DNA from: Verpa conica
Lineage: Eukaryota > Ascomycota > Pezizomycetes > Pezizales > Morchellaceae
Length of the DNA: 64,000 nucleotides
NCBI GenBank assembly: GCA_033030425.1
Contig: JAUFSD010000017.1
Coordinates: 1,054,001-1,118,000, forward strand
Direction of reading: 5' to 3'
In this document: one piece after another, positions 43,080 to 53,873 of the stretch
How the letters are laid out: the number at the start of each line of letters is the position of its first letter
Position numbering within the stretch: position 1 is the first letter of the stretch
The notes under the pieces: generated by a model
Databases searched by the model: none
What the model was told of the DNA's origin: nothing
Seen by the model: only the letters and a program-made list of their open reading frames with translations
Made by a program: the position numbers and the translations under genes

Positions 43080-43384
43080 CTTGCTAGGCGAGCTTGACCG
43101 GTAGTTTGAGGAGGAGTTGGTTTGCTTAAGGCTGCGCTTCTCTGGGGAGAGCGGTAGCGCAAATATCTTCGGTAGGAGAGGAGGGGATGGATGGGCTCTC
43201 AGGACGCAAAGCTGAAGTATCCACGGTGTCTGTAGTGTGGTGTCTTCAAGCTATCTGATAGTGTTGAAGAGGAACGTTGATGGAACTAAAGCGGGGAAGT
43301 TGTCTGAAGTTATGAAAATAAAGAATTTTGGTGTGTGTAACCGTTGATTAGGGTAATTTCCGAAGTATTTTGTCCCTAACAATC

Positions 43385-43424
43385 AAGAAATGTTGTATAA
43401 AGAAAAGAGAAAAAAAACTATTAC
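43385..43424 (-). repeat. LTR-Y3, piece of 5' half next to LINE L3 5' end
   Basis: Minus strand GTAATAGTTTTTTTCTC through ACAACATTTCTT, matching LTR-Y just upstream of the LINE target. It is truncated at 43424 by LTR-V1. Confidence 0.65.
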
Positions 43425-44684
43425 TGTGACGATTTAACCATTGTCATGACTAGTCTTAAGTACCTCTCCATATAGAGACATCTAAGGATCTCCCTTGAGG
43501 GATAGGACTAGCTATCCTATTCCGGTCAATAGATACTAAGGAAAGTCATTACTATGATAACCCGATCCCTAAGCGAGCTGGCAAGCCCCTAGGACGGAGC
43601 GAAGCTCACTGTCGTCGGTATGTGACAGAGACTAGAGTAATGCGTCTGTAGCTTATAGCTACGGGAGATACTAGTGCAATGAGACTGAAGCAGTTGCCTC
43701 CATGAACAGAGTTAAGCTCCTGTTCCTCTAGGAGGAATAACAACGGCTTCGCTGATGGCCAACCTTATGGGAGGCCGAGAGCCGTGAGACAAGAGCAAAG
43801 CTATGCTTAGTAGTTAGGGCCGCCAGCAAAAATAATAATTAACCTGGCGGCGTCACGAATCGAACCATACGGGGCTACGCCGTGTGCTTCGCCTTAAGAT
43901 CCTTATGGATCAAGATTACCTCTCCACCACGTCCCCAGATTGGACTAGGAACGTGGGAAGGGAATCTAAGCAATGGCAGGAATCACCAGTGGGTTACCCT
44001 ACCTAGGGGACTCTGTGTTTCTCTAACACTCGCGAGGCGCCCCACTGTGCCACCCGCCGTTTGCAGAGGGGGCCCCCCCTGAGTTGCAGATTCCCTAACA
44101 AAAAGACAAGTTTTGGACCCCAAAAATAATCCCAAAACCGTCAGGAAAATTCGTCCAACCAAACCAAACTCGGAGAGTATATGGGGGACAGTGCTGCGAA
44201 TCCATAGGTGCAATTGGATTTGAAATCGGACCATTATAGCAAAAGTTACAGAGCTTTTAGTAACCAACGCTTTTTAGTCGCTAGTCTATCGACCCCGCTA
44301 GTTCTTAGGGGCGCTCTAGACACAGTTGATTTCCAAGCACGGAGGAATTGTTCCCCGCTTCTTGGCAGCCTGCTTGCAATCAAATTCATAGCTTAAACCC
44401 ATCCTTCCCCCCAGGACAACCATTCTTGCTAGTCAACGAACAACCGTTGTTCAGAGACCCTCATACTCTTCGCTAAAGACGTTTGTCTTTCCCTGGGAAG
44501 CAGAGCCTTTTAAAGTCTTTAGTTATCAACCCATTAAATCCTTATTCCTGTTTTGCCTAGGGACTGTCGACCTTCCGTGTTGACGAGCGGTTCTAAGCCT
44601 CGCTGCTGAAGCTTCTCGTCAGAAAGGGAGGTTGTTGGTTTTTTTTTGGTACGGCAGTACTCCCCTAGGAGTGCCCCCGTTACA
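43425..44684 (+). mobile_element. LTR-V, copy V1
   Basis: 1260 bp, TGTGACGATTTAACC to CCCCCGTTACA. Bases 44035-44180 are the block shared with LTR-X (GGCGCCCCACTGTGCCACCC, TTTGGACCCCAAAAATAA). On the opposite strand it has a tRNA-like stretch with GGTTCGATTCG (about 43845-43945). An inverted copy lies at 51297-52916. No matching 5-bp flanks. Confidence 0.8.
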
Positions 44685-45670
44685 CCATGTTCTAAATGTA
44701 GTTAGCTGGGTATCATAGTAAAAGCAATACTGATCAGCTATATACACTCAACCCATATAGAAATTGTAGTCAACAATAACTACTGGAATCTGTAGTTCTT
44801 TTGATTGCTTTTCTCAAAATTCTACCAGCACTTGACAATGGTTCATTAGCAAAAAAAAAAATTATTTCTCCCAGTCTCCTGAAGATTGCTTAGAAAGACT
44901 TTTTGATAAAGTTATCTCCAGGAGCTATTGGGAGACACACAGCTTTCCTGAAAATCTGACTTCATCAGCAAAAGTACTTTTTAATCCCAGAGCATCCCTG
45001 GGACAACTGTGGGACAAATTACATAGTAGCTGGAGACACCACCCAGTCCCAAGAGACAATGCCTGTCCCTGGGATGGATCTTGGGACTGGGTGGTGTCTC
45101 TATTCTGTCCCAATTGTGTCCCAGTTGTGTCCCCCACTGTCCCTCTTATCCCTGGGACTATCTGAGACTATTTTTAAAGAAAAAAAAACTTTTGCTGATG
45201 TTCTAGAAATTAAATTTCAAAGAAATATTTCTTGGAAATAGAAATTTGGTATTTTGTCTCCAGGAGAACTGGGAGAAATTTTTTTTTTGTCAATAATTGT
45301 CTTTATTCAACATCAGCAAAACTAGAATGTTCCGTCAGGAGCATCTGAGGCCTCTGAGACCCGGATTCTCGGGACGGAAATCACCCTTCAGGAGAAAGTT
45401 TTTATGTCTGACATACTAGCGCATGCGTTCAAGCCCTCCAGGATATCTCTGGAGGCTTTGAATGTGGCTTCTAGAGGCGTTAGAAGGCGTCAGGAGGCGT
45501 TAGGAGACTGCTATAGCAGCATCTGGAGATCTCAGAAAGCTTCAAAAACACTGCAGGAGACTCGGGTATTTTCTTGTCTCGCTGGTAGTTATGCTAGAGT
45601 CTCGGTTCTAAATTCTCTATATTCTATGCATTTTGCTATGTACACTATCTACTCTATATACACATAATGC
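44685..45670. other. Nested inverted-repeat region, no gene
   Basis: A larger inverted repeat (TTTCTCCCAGTCTCCTG at 44874 against CAGGAGAACTGGGAGAAA near 45263) encloses MITE W2. Another CATCAGCAAAA end appears at 45311, followed by repeated AGGCGTYAGRAGGCG-like units to about 45510. No coding ORF. Confidence 0.5.
44963..45200. mobile_element. CATCAGC-family foldback MITE W2
   Basis: 238 bp, same family as W1 without the LTR-Y insertion; ends CATCAGCAAAAGT / ACTTTTGCTGATG, flanked by TT on both sides. The interior forms a long hairpin around CCACCCAGTCCC / GGGACTGGGTGG. Confidence 0.85.
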
Positions 45671-45677
45671 TTGCTCT

Positions 45678-45683
<6 letters not shown>

Positions 45684-45730
<47 letters not shown>

Positions 45731-45763
45731 CTTGCCTGCTTGCTTGCTTGCCTGCTTGCCTGC
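45684..45763 (+). repeat. (TGCC)n microsatellite
   Basis: Tandem CCTG/TGCC units, degenerating to TGCTTGCC at the right. Confidence 0.95.
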
Positions 45764-45769
45764 TGTCAC

Positions 45770-46311
45770 GCTGGGCGTCGGATATGGGGGGTTTGTACCG
45801 TGACAAATAGATTGTTCGCTTGGTGGCCTGAGGGCTGCTGGAGGCTGCTGGAGGCTTGTTGGGGGTCTTAGGGGGTCCTGCTGCTGCTGTTGTGCTGGGG
45901 GTTCTCTAGAGGTCACGTCAACATGTTGGACATTGGGGGTTTGTACTTCGACGGGAAAATTGCTTGCTTGGTAGCTCAGGGGCTGCTGGAGGCTTGCTGG
46001 AGGTCCTGGGGGTCCTAGAGTGGTCTGCTGCCTGCTGCTGCGCTGGATGTCAGCTCAAAGTCCAGTTGACATGTCGGACAAAAGGTGTTTGTACCTGGAC
46101 AGGTAGGTTGTTTGCTTGATGGCCTAAAGGCTGCAGGAGCCTTGCTAGAGGTCCTGGGGGGTCCTAGGGGGTCCTGCTGCTGCTGTTGCGCTGAGAGTTC
46201 TCTGGTAGTTCTCTGGGTGTCACGCCAATGCATTGGACATGATGAGTTTATACTGTGACAGGTAGGTTGTTCCCTTGGTGGCTCGAGGGCTGCTGGAGGC
46301 TTTCTGGGGGT
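45770..46311. repeat. ~150-bp satellite R, left block
   Basis: The landmark GACAGGTAGGTTGTT (and variants) recurs at 45802, 45950, 46098 and 46257, giving periods of 148, 148 and 159 bp. Each unit has GGCTGCTGGAGGCTTGCTGG and a CCTGCTGCTGCTGTTG stretch. The array is split by MITE T1 and resumes at 50872. Confidence 0.85.
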
Positions 46312-46879
46312 ATCAGCAAACCTGCAATCGTGTCCTGACGCAATTTGTGTAGCAACTGTTGCATCACAGGAAGTCACCTGCGTTACAAGCATCCCCAGCA
46401 CCCCAAGCGTCACCATACCACTGCTAGTACCAGGAGCGCCCCACAAGAGACTCTGGGAACCGTACTACTTAAAATTATGTTGTGAGAGAACCATTGTTCT
46501 CTCCTACCTGCAGATTACTAGCCTTTATTAACTACTGTTCTCTTCAGAAAAACAAGCAAGGTTTTGGAGGCGCGTTCCGCCAACCCTAACCCTGCTGGGA
46601 TACACCTAACCCTGCTTGGATACCCCTAACCCCTACCCCTATTCCTCCAGGGACTTCACCAAAATTCTCTAAGTCCCTGAACACACCACACCACACCCAT
46701 CTCATTGCACCACACCACATCTACCCCCTACCCCCTACCGCCTCTCCCCTACCCCTCTCCTCTATTTCTCTATTGCTATTTGAACAGTAAAAGCTAACTT
46801 ATATGCAGGCTGTCTTGTTTCCTTTCACCCGTGTCATGACGCGTTCTACTGATGCGTCATGCTAGCAGCAAGACCCTCG

Positions 46880-47397
46880 AGACCCCGCCAGGCGACAGCA
46901 GTAGAACCTCCTAAGCAGCAGCAGGTGGACCCTCTAAGCGACAGCAGTAGGAGGACCCTAAGCGACAGTAGCAGGGTTCTCAAGACCCTCCAAGCGACAG
47001 CAGCAAGACCCCCTAAGCAGCTGCAGCAGGACTCCTAAGCAACAGCAGCAAGACCCCCTAAGCAACAGCAGCAGGACTCCTAAGCGACAGCAGCAGGACT
47101 CCTAAGCGACAGCAGCAAGACCCACTAAGCGACAGCAGCAGGACCCCCTAAGCGACAGCAGCAAGACCCTCGAGACCCTCCTAAGCAGCAGCAGCAGGAC
47201 CCTCCAGGCGACAGCAGCAGGACCCCCTAGGCGACAGCAGTAAAACCCCCTAAGCAACAGTAGCAGGACTCTTGAAACTCCTCCCAAGCGACAGCAGCAA
47301 GACCTCCTAAGCGACAGCAGCAAGTCCCTCTAGGCGACAGCAGCAGGACTCTCAAGACTCCCCCCAGGCGGCAGCAGCAGGACCCCCTAGGCGACAG
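46880..47397 (+). repeat. ~23-bp CAG-rich minisatellite in T1
   Basis: Variable units of the type GACCCCCTAAGCGACAGCAG, about 23 bp, with GCGACAG/GCAGCAG variation and occasional CTCGAGACCCTCC spacers. Confidence 0.9.
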
Positions 47398-47862
47398 TGT
47401 GAAGAATAGCGGAGTAACAGCTTAGGACGCAAGTCCTAATGATATAACTCTACAGGTACGATGCACAGAAAGAAGCGTAAGGCCAGTGAATTGGTGGTAG
47501 CAACAGAATAAACTATTACTATAAAGAACAGGCAAGCGAGGATTCTGAGCATGTAATACCAAACAAGATAGCGTAGTAGATTGTTGTCTATGTCTAGAGA
47601 ATTATTGTCCCAGAAAGAGGGAGAACAGCCCGCTATTTATACAGAAAAGTTCTTTATCCTCCAACCGAGATAACTATGTGAAAACCAAGGTGGGAACGCT
47701 GTTTGACCCTGAAAACCGTCACAAAGTAAAGGTAACCAAAAGAAATGAGTAATACAATGCTTGTAAGCGAAATGGTGTGTTGAGTAAACATAAATGAGCG
47801 CAACAAAATATGACTCATAACAAATGGCGCAATACATGTAGATAATAAGGTATGCGATCATA

Positions 47863-49521
47863 CATCAGCAAACCTGCAATCGTGTCCTGACGCAATTGGT
47901 ATAGCAACTGTTGCATCACAGGAAGTCACCTGCGTCACAAGCATCTCCAGCACCCCTAGCGTCACCATACTACTGCCAGTACCAGGAGCGCCCCACAAGA
48001 GGCTCTGGGAACCGTACTACTTAAAATTATGTTTCTTGTGAGAGAACCATTGTTCCCTCCTACCCGCAGATTACTAGCTTTTATTAACTACCGTTCTCTT
48101 CAGAAAAACAAGCGAGGTTTTGGAGGCGCGTTCCGCCAACCCTAACCCTGCTGGGATACACCTAACCCCTACCCCTATTCCTCCAAGGACTTTGCCAAAA
48201 TTCTCTAAGTCCCTGAACACACCACACCACACCAATCTCATCGCACCATACCACGTCTACTCCCTACCCCCTACCCCCTACCCCTCTCTCCTACCCCTCT
48301 CCCCTACCCCTCTCCCCTATTTCTCTATTGCTATTTGAACAGTAAAAGCTAACTTATATGCAGGCTGTCTTGTTTCCTTTCACCCGTGTCATGACGCGTT
48401 CTACCGACGCGTCGTGCTAGTAGCAAGGCCCTCGAGACCCCGGCCAGGCGACAGCAACAGGACCTCCTAAGCAGCAGGACCTCCTAAGCAGCAGCAGGAA
48501 GACCACTAAGCAACAGTAGCAGGGTCCTCGAGACCCTCCAGGCGACAGCAGCACAATCCCCTAAGCAGCTGCAGCAGGACTCCTAAGCGACAGCAGCAGG
48601 ACTCTCGAGACCCCCTCCAGGTGACAGCAGCAAGACCTCCTAAGCAGCAGCAGCAGGACCCCCTAAGCGACAGCAGCAAGACCTCCTAAGCAGCAGCAGC
48701 AGAACCCCCTAAGCAGCAGCAGCAAGACCCTCCAGGCGACAGCAGCAGGACCTCCTAAGCAGCAGCAGCAAGACCCTCCAGGCGACAGCAGCAGGACTCT
48801 TGAGACCCCCTCCAGGCAACAGCAGCAAGACCTCCTAAGCAGCAGCAGCAAGACCCCCTAAGCGACAGCAGCAGGACCCCCTAAGCGACAGCAGCAGGAC
48901 CTCCTAAGCAGCAGCAGCAAGACCCCCTAAGCGACAGCAGCAGGGTCCTCGAGACCCTCCAGGCGACAGCAGCAGGACCTCCTAAGCGACAGCAGCAGGA
49001 GGACCCCTAAGCGACAGTAGCAGGGTCCTCGAGACCCTCCAGGCGACAGCAGCAAGACCTCCTGAGCAGTAGCAGCAAGACCCTCGAGACCCCTCCCCCA
49101 AGCGACAGCAGGAGGACCTCCTAAGCAGCAGCAGCAGGACCCTTCAAGTGACAGCAGCAGGATCCTCGAAACCGTTAGGGTGACAAGCAGGTGCTGAGGA
49201 CAAGCGAATTAGGGATATTTTGTACATATTAGATAGCATATAATAAAATAATTGAGAACCATACTAGTACTTCTGTGATGTGACTGTGACAAGAGGGTGA
49301 CAGTACCAAGCAGCACCAGAGAATGTCAGGAAGCCTACCAGAAAGCGTCAGAGGCATCAGGAGCCTTTGGTGTTGTGTCAGGAGCCTCTGACGCCTTCAG
49401 CGGAGTGTCAGGAGCCCCTGACGCCTCACAGTAGTGTCATATTCGGCCAATTGCCGAATGTGGCATCCCTAGCGTCCCGTGCTACAGTTGCTCCTGACGC
49501 AATCTTGCAGGTTTGCTGATG
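47863..49521. mobile_element. Complete CATCAGC-family element T2 (1.66 kb) with minisatellite
   Basis: 17-bp inverted ends CATCAGCAAACCTGCAA / TTGCAGGTTTGCTGATG and TA on each side (47861-47862, 49522-49523). The left 550 bp are unique with a C-rich CCCCTACCCC tract; bases 48420-49180 are the CAG-rich ~23-bp minisatellite; the right 330 bp have repeated CCTGACGC/GCGTCAGGAG motifs. No transposase ORF, so it is non-autonomous. Confidence 0.88.
48420..49180 (+). repeat. ~23-bp CAG-rich minisatellite in T2
   Basis: About 30 variable units of GACCTCCTAAGCAGCAGCAG and GCGACAGCAGCAGGACCCCC type. Unit order differs from the array in T1. Leu/Arg/Cys-rich reading frames across it are by-products of the repeat. 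Confidence 0.9.
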
Positions 49522-49673
49522 TAGGTAAACATTAATAGTTATGTAAAAATGTAATAAATGTAAAAATGTATAAAAAAAACAATCAGAACTGTCGTCGTAA
49601 TGAAATGTAGCAAATGGAGAAAAAATGTTATACAAACAAGGAAAGACAGACTGAGAATCTCGAAAAAATAACA

Positions 49674-49729
49674 ACCGCATACAAAACAAGTAAAACAAAG
49701 GGCAAAGTAACACAGCAGGGGCGGTTACA
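49674..49729 (-). repeat. LTR-S 5'-end fragment
   Basis: Matches the outer end of LTR-S at 36878-36933 (AACAAGTAAAACAAA through GGTTACA). Confidence 0.75.
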
Positions 49730-49978
49730 AAGACCCCCTAAGCGACAGCAGCAGGACTCTCAAGACCCCCTCCAGACGACAGCAGCAAGACCTCCTAAGC
49801 AGTAGCAGCAAGACCCTTGAGACCCCCCATGTGACAGAAGCAGGACCTCCTAAGCAGCAGCAGCAGGACCTTTCAAGTGACAGCAGCAGGATCCTCGAGT
49901 CCGTTAGGGTGACAAGCAGGTGCTGAGGACAAGCAAATTGGGGATATTTTGTACATATTAGATAGCATATAATAAAAT

Positions 49979-50594
49979 TGTTATTTTTTCGAGATTCTCA
50001 GTCTGTCTTTCCTTGATTGTATAACATTTTATCTCCATTTGCTACATTTCATTACGACGGCAGAGCTGATTGTTTTTTTGATACATTTTTACATTTATTA
50101 CATTTTTACATAACTACTAATGTTTATCGAAAGGTCGTATACCTCATCACTCACAAGTATTGTGCCATTTGTTATGAGTCATATTTTGTTGCGCTTATTT
50201 ATGTTTACTTAACACACCATTTCGCTTACAAGCATTGTATTACTCATTTCTCTTGGTTACCTTTACTTTGTTACGGTTTTCAGGGTCAAACGGCGTTCCC
50301 ACCTCAGTTTTTACATAGTTATCTCGGTTGGAGGATAAAGGACTTTTCTGTATAAATAGCGGGCCGTTCTCCCTCTTTCTGGGACAGTAATTCTCTAGAC
50401 ATAGACACCAATCTACTACGCTATCTTGTTTGGTATTACATGCTCAGAATCCTCGCCTGCCTCTTCTTTATAGTAATAGTTTATTCTGTTGCCACTACCA
50501 ATTCATTGGCTTTACGCTTCTTTCTGTGCATCGTACCTGTAGAGTTATATCATTAGGACTTGCGTCCTAAGCTGTTACTCCGCTATTCTTCACA
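49979..50594 (+). mobile_element. Solo copia LTR-C, copy H
   Basis: 616-bp LTR with target duplication AAAAT (49974-49978 and 50595-50599), inserted in T1. The uninterrupted site is visible in T2 (ATAATAAAATAATTGAG). Confidence 0.95.
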
Positions 50595-50871
50595 AAAATA
50601 ATTGAGAACCATACTAGTACTTCTGTGATGTGACCGTGACAAGAGCGTGACAGTACCAAGCAGCACCAGAGAACCTCAGGAAGCCTACCAGAAAGCGTCA
50701 GAGGCATCAAGAGCCTTTGGTGTTGCGTCAGGAGCCTCTGACGCCTTCAGCAGAGCGTTAGGAGCTCCTGACGCTTCACAGTAGCGTCATATTTGCCCAA
50801 TTGCCGAATGTGGCATCCCTAGCGTCCCGTGCTACAGTTGCTCCTGACGCAATCTTGCAGGTTTGCTGATG

Positions 50872-51095
50872 GGTGCTGGAGGCTTTCTGGAGGGGTTCTG
50901 CTGCAGCTGTCGCTGAGGGTCCTCTGGGGGTCACGTTGACATATCTGACATAGAGGGTTTGTACCTTGACAGGTAGGTTGTTCGCTTGATGGCCCAAAGG
51001 CTGCTGGAGCTTTGCTGGAGGTCCTGGAGGGGTCCTGCTGCAGTGGTTGCACCGAGAGATCTCTGGAGGTCATGTTGACGTCGTAGACATAGGGA
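50872..51095. repeat. ~150-bp satellite R, right block
   Basis: About one and a half units, including GACAGGTAGGTTGTTCGCTT at 50969. Confidence 0.8.
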
Positions 51096-51178
51096 GTTCT
51101 TTAGTAGCAGGCTTTGCTGGGAAAGATTCTTCTGAATAGATTGTTAGCTCTATACTAGACTGCTTGTAGGTAAGGAGG

Positions 51179-51296
51179 TTTCACAGATAAGAATACAGGG
51201 TGAGTCGTAGCATTGACTCATGCACGCAGGAATAATAGGAAGGAAGGAAGAGGGATTTTGGGGTATAAATAGGAAGCCTCGCTCCCCTCTTGTAAT
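51179..51296 (+). repeat. LTR-Y 5' part (Y5), diverged
   Basis: TTTCACAGATAAGAATAC, GGGTGAGTC, GACTCATGCACGCAGGA and a TATAAATAGGAAGCCTCGC box match LTR-Y. It is cut at 51296 by LTR-V2. Confidence 0.65.
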
Positions 51297-52916
51297 TGTA
51301 ACGGGGCACTCCCAGGGGAGTACTGCCGTACCAAAAAAAACCAACAACCTCCCTTTCTGACGAGAAGCTTCAGCAGCGAGGCTTAGAACCGCTCGTCAAC
51401 ACGGAAGGTCGACAGTCCCTAGGCAAAACAGGAATAAGGATTTAATGGGTTGATAACTAAAGACTTTAAAAGGCTCTGCTTCCCAGGGGAAGACAAACGT
51501 CTTTAGCGAAGAGTATGAGGGTCTCTGAACAACGGTTGTTCGTTGACTAGCAAGAATGGTTGTCCTGGGGGGAAGGATGGGTTTAAGCTATGAATTTGAT
51601 TGCAAGCAGGCTGCCAAGAAGCGGGGAACAATTCCTCCGTGCTTGGAAATCAACTGTGTCTAGAGCGCCCCTAAGAACTAGCGGGGTCGATAGACTAGCG
51701 ACTAAAAAGCGTTGGTTACTAAAAGCTCTGTAACTTTTGCTATAATGGTCCGATTTCAAATCCAATTGCACCTATGGATTCGCAGCACTGTCCCCCATAT
51801 ACTCTCCGAGTTTGGTTTGGTTGGACGAATTTTCCTGACGGTTTTGGGGTTATTTTTGGGGTCCAAAACTTGTCTTTTTGTTAGGGAATCTGCAACTCAG
51901 GGGGGCCCCCTCTGCAAACGGCGGGTGGCACAGTGGGGCGCCTCGCGGGTGTTAGAAAACACAGAGTCCCCTAGGTAGGGTAACCCACTGGTGATTCCTG
52001 CCATTGCTTAGATTCCCTTCCCACGTTCCTAGTCCAATCTGGGGACGTGGTGGAGAGGTAATCTTGATCCATAAGGATCTTAAGGCGAAGCACACGGCGT
52101 AGCCCCGTATGGTTCGATTCGTGACGCCGCCAGGTTAATTATTATTTTTGCTGGCGGCCCTAACTACTAAGCATAGCTTTGCTCTTGTCTCACGGCTCTC
52201 GGCCTCCCATAAGGTTGGCCATCAGCGAAGCCGTTGTTATTCCTCCTAGAGGAACAGGAGCTTAACTCTGTTCATGGAGGCAACTGCTTCAGTCTCATTG
52301 CACTAGTATCTCCCGTTGTCAAGAACGCCCATTTCCTAGTCAGCCTTGTCTATCTCCTTGTCTCATGTATCGTTTCATATCTCGTAGGATTCCTGTTATC
52401 ATTGGTCATGTAAGAAGTATGCCTCGCAGGACGAGACGTCTATAGTTTCATGTAGAAGGAGGTCACTCCTTCAGTTTCATATTGTCTCATTGTTGATCTC
52501 AGCGTCCCTCCAGAAAGGGTATAAAAGGGACGCATCTCTGTCAGTTAGTTAGTTCTTCACGCAACAACTTGCATTCATACCTTACCTACCTTGTCTCTGA
52601 ATTCCTAGTCTCTCGATACTAGTCTTGCCTCGTGATTATCGCCTGCTGTTCCCCAATAGGTGATCGGTTTTTACACCCGTAGCTATAAGCTACAGACGCA
52701 TTACTTTGGTCTCTGTCGCATACCGACGACAGTGAGCTTCGCTCCGTCCTAGGAGCTCGCCAGCTCGCTTAGGGATCGGGCTATCATAGTAATGATTTTC
52801 CTTAGTATCTATTGACCGGAATAGGATAGCTAGTCCTGCCCCTCAAGGGAGATCCTTAGGTGTCCCTATATGGAGAGGTACTCAAGACTAGTCATGACGA
52901 AGGTTAAATCGTCACA
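51297..52916 (-). mobile_element. LTR-V, copy V2, carrying solo LTR-U
   Basis: Inverted, nearly identical copy of V1; 1260 bp plus the nested LTR-U (52317-52675). The tRNA-like stretch with GGTTCGATTCG reads forward here (about 52040-52130). Confidence 0.8.
52317..52675 (+). mobile_element. Solo LTR-U
   Basis: 359 bp, same family as the gypsy 2 LTRs but with several differences. Target duplication CCCGT (52312-52316 and 52676-52680). It keeps the CACGCAACAACTT segment thought to pair with the primer-binding site. Confidence 0.95.
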
Positions 52917-53040
52917 CATGGTGTCCTATTTTTTTTTGGACTCCTGATACAGCTTTTGTTAATTCCTATATTATTTATCGAGATCTGGATACGTTTAAAG
53001 GTATTACCCATAAAGGCTTTTGGTTACAGGTAGCTTGAGA

Positions 53041-53873
53041 TCTCAATTTAGTGGGGGCAAATGTAGCAGAAGCGAAGAGGTCCAAAAAGTGGCAGGTGTC
53101 AATGATTGTTGATGCAGGAAAAATGTTTGTCAAAGAAATAAAATATGTCACTAAATCTACAGGCCTATCCCTTAATTGTGGCACCAAAGAACACCTATTT
53201 CTCGCTCATAAAAGCCAAAAAAAAAGTGCTGCCTATGTAGGTTTAAGTTTAAAGAAGCAGCAAAAAATGGGGGAGGGGGTCCTGGGAGTAGTATTTGTCT
53301 TAGTGTTTGTCATGGGGGATTCGGTCCCCCAAACTCTTCGGGGAACTGCGCCAAGAAACCGCCCCGAACCGCCCTATTCACTGGCCGGGTTAGGTTTGCC
53401 CTTTAAAAATCCCCTATTAACCGAAATTTAACCTAATTAACTGCAGTGGCCCCAATAGGGCTCCACCCGTTATCCCTCCATTGGGGCGGTTTCCGCTGGG
53501 GAGAGTTCTATTTCTGCACCACTATGTACATATCGCCATTCATACGCCTTCCATACGCCTCCCACAGTGCTTTGGAACTCAATTGCAGTCCCCAAAGGCT
53601 GTATATATCGATTTTGCTCTAATAGGGGCCCCGAGATGCACGGTCCTCCCCCCGTTCTTTGCTCAAAATCCGGAACCGCCCCGCCCTGTGGAGCGGTTCA
53701 GGGCGGTTTCTTGGCGCGGTTCCCCAAGGAGTTTGGGGGACCGAGTCCCCCGTGACGAACACTACCTGGGGGAAGAGGATATAAAACTCATTGGGAGTGC
53801 TCTACATGCAAATTATCTTTATGTCTTAATACCACCCACAATTGCTTTACAGAGTTTCATATGATATAGCTCT
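53041..53873 (+). pseudogene. Probable piggyBac-like transposase C-terminal remnant, split by MITE
   Basis: Around the MITE lie short open pieces. After it, a frame reads THWECSTCKLSLCL...NCFTEFH then stop, the CX2C...CX..C...H pattern at the end of piggyBac-type (DDE_Tnp_1_7) transposases. Before it, another frame has KPKKKCCLCRFKFKEAAKNG, the first CX2C pair expected there. The catalytic domain is not visible and a frameshift must be assumed, so the assignment is tentative. Confidence 0.4.
53303..53762. mobile_element. 460-bp hairpin MITE with ~70-bp inverted ends
   Basis: Left end GTGTTTGTCATGGGGGATTC and right end in reverse; arms run through CCCCCAAACTC and GCGCCAAGAAACCGCCC and match with scattered transitions. 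TA flanks both ends (53301-53302, 53763-53764). No transposase. Tc1/mariner-type by target. Confidence 0.88.

Larger units (their letters stand above)
40072..43384 (-). mobile_element. LINE L3 with both ends, inserted in LTR-Y3, internally deleted
   Basis: Minus-strand LINE whose 5' end (43384) and 3' tail (CTTTA repeats, 40072) are both bordered by LTR-Y halves with a TTTCTT duplication (40066-40071 and 43385-43390). 5' UTR and ORF1 (43384-41529) and the ORF2 end plus 3' UTR (40373-40072) remain. The middle, with endonuclease and RT, is replaced by an LTR-X. Confidence 0.82.
47398..49673 (-). mobile_element. Copia LTR-C copy G, carrying MITE T2
   Basis: LTR parts 47398-47862 and 49522-49673. 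Left flank is the minisatellite of T1, right flank a 56-bp LTR-S piece; no matching duplication (GACAG/ACCGC), so a rearrangement took place. Confidence 0.85.
46312..50871. mobile_element. CATCAGC-family element T1 with internal minisatellite, multiply interrupted
   Basis: The left end ATCAGCAAACCTGCAATCG and right end CTTGCAGGTTTGCTGATG lie against the two halves of satellite R. Without insertions its parts (46312-47397, 49730-49978, 50600-50871) total about 1.6 kb, like the complete copy T2. It is interrupted by an LTR-S piece, LTR-C G (itself carrying T2) and LTR-C H. No transposase. Confidence 0.7.

Noticed and set aside
46585..46650. CCCTAACCC-like motifs suggesting telomeric repeat
   Set aside because: Only one or two units in a row within element T1 and T2; C-rich low complexity is a simpler explanation.
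47102..47323. Leu/Arg/Cys-rich reading frames in the CAG minisatellites (also 48663-48851)
   Set aside because: Pure by-products of the ~23-bp repeat; no domain, and present in opposite frames.
48420..49180. Regularly repeated units resembling a CRISPR-like array
   Set aside because: Eukaryotic context, units are contiguous variants without unique spacers, inside a transposable element.
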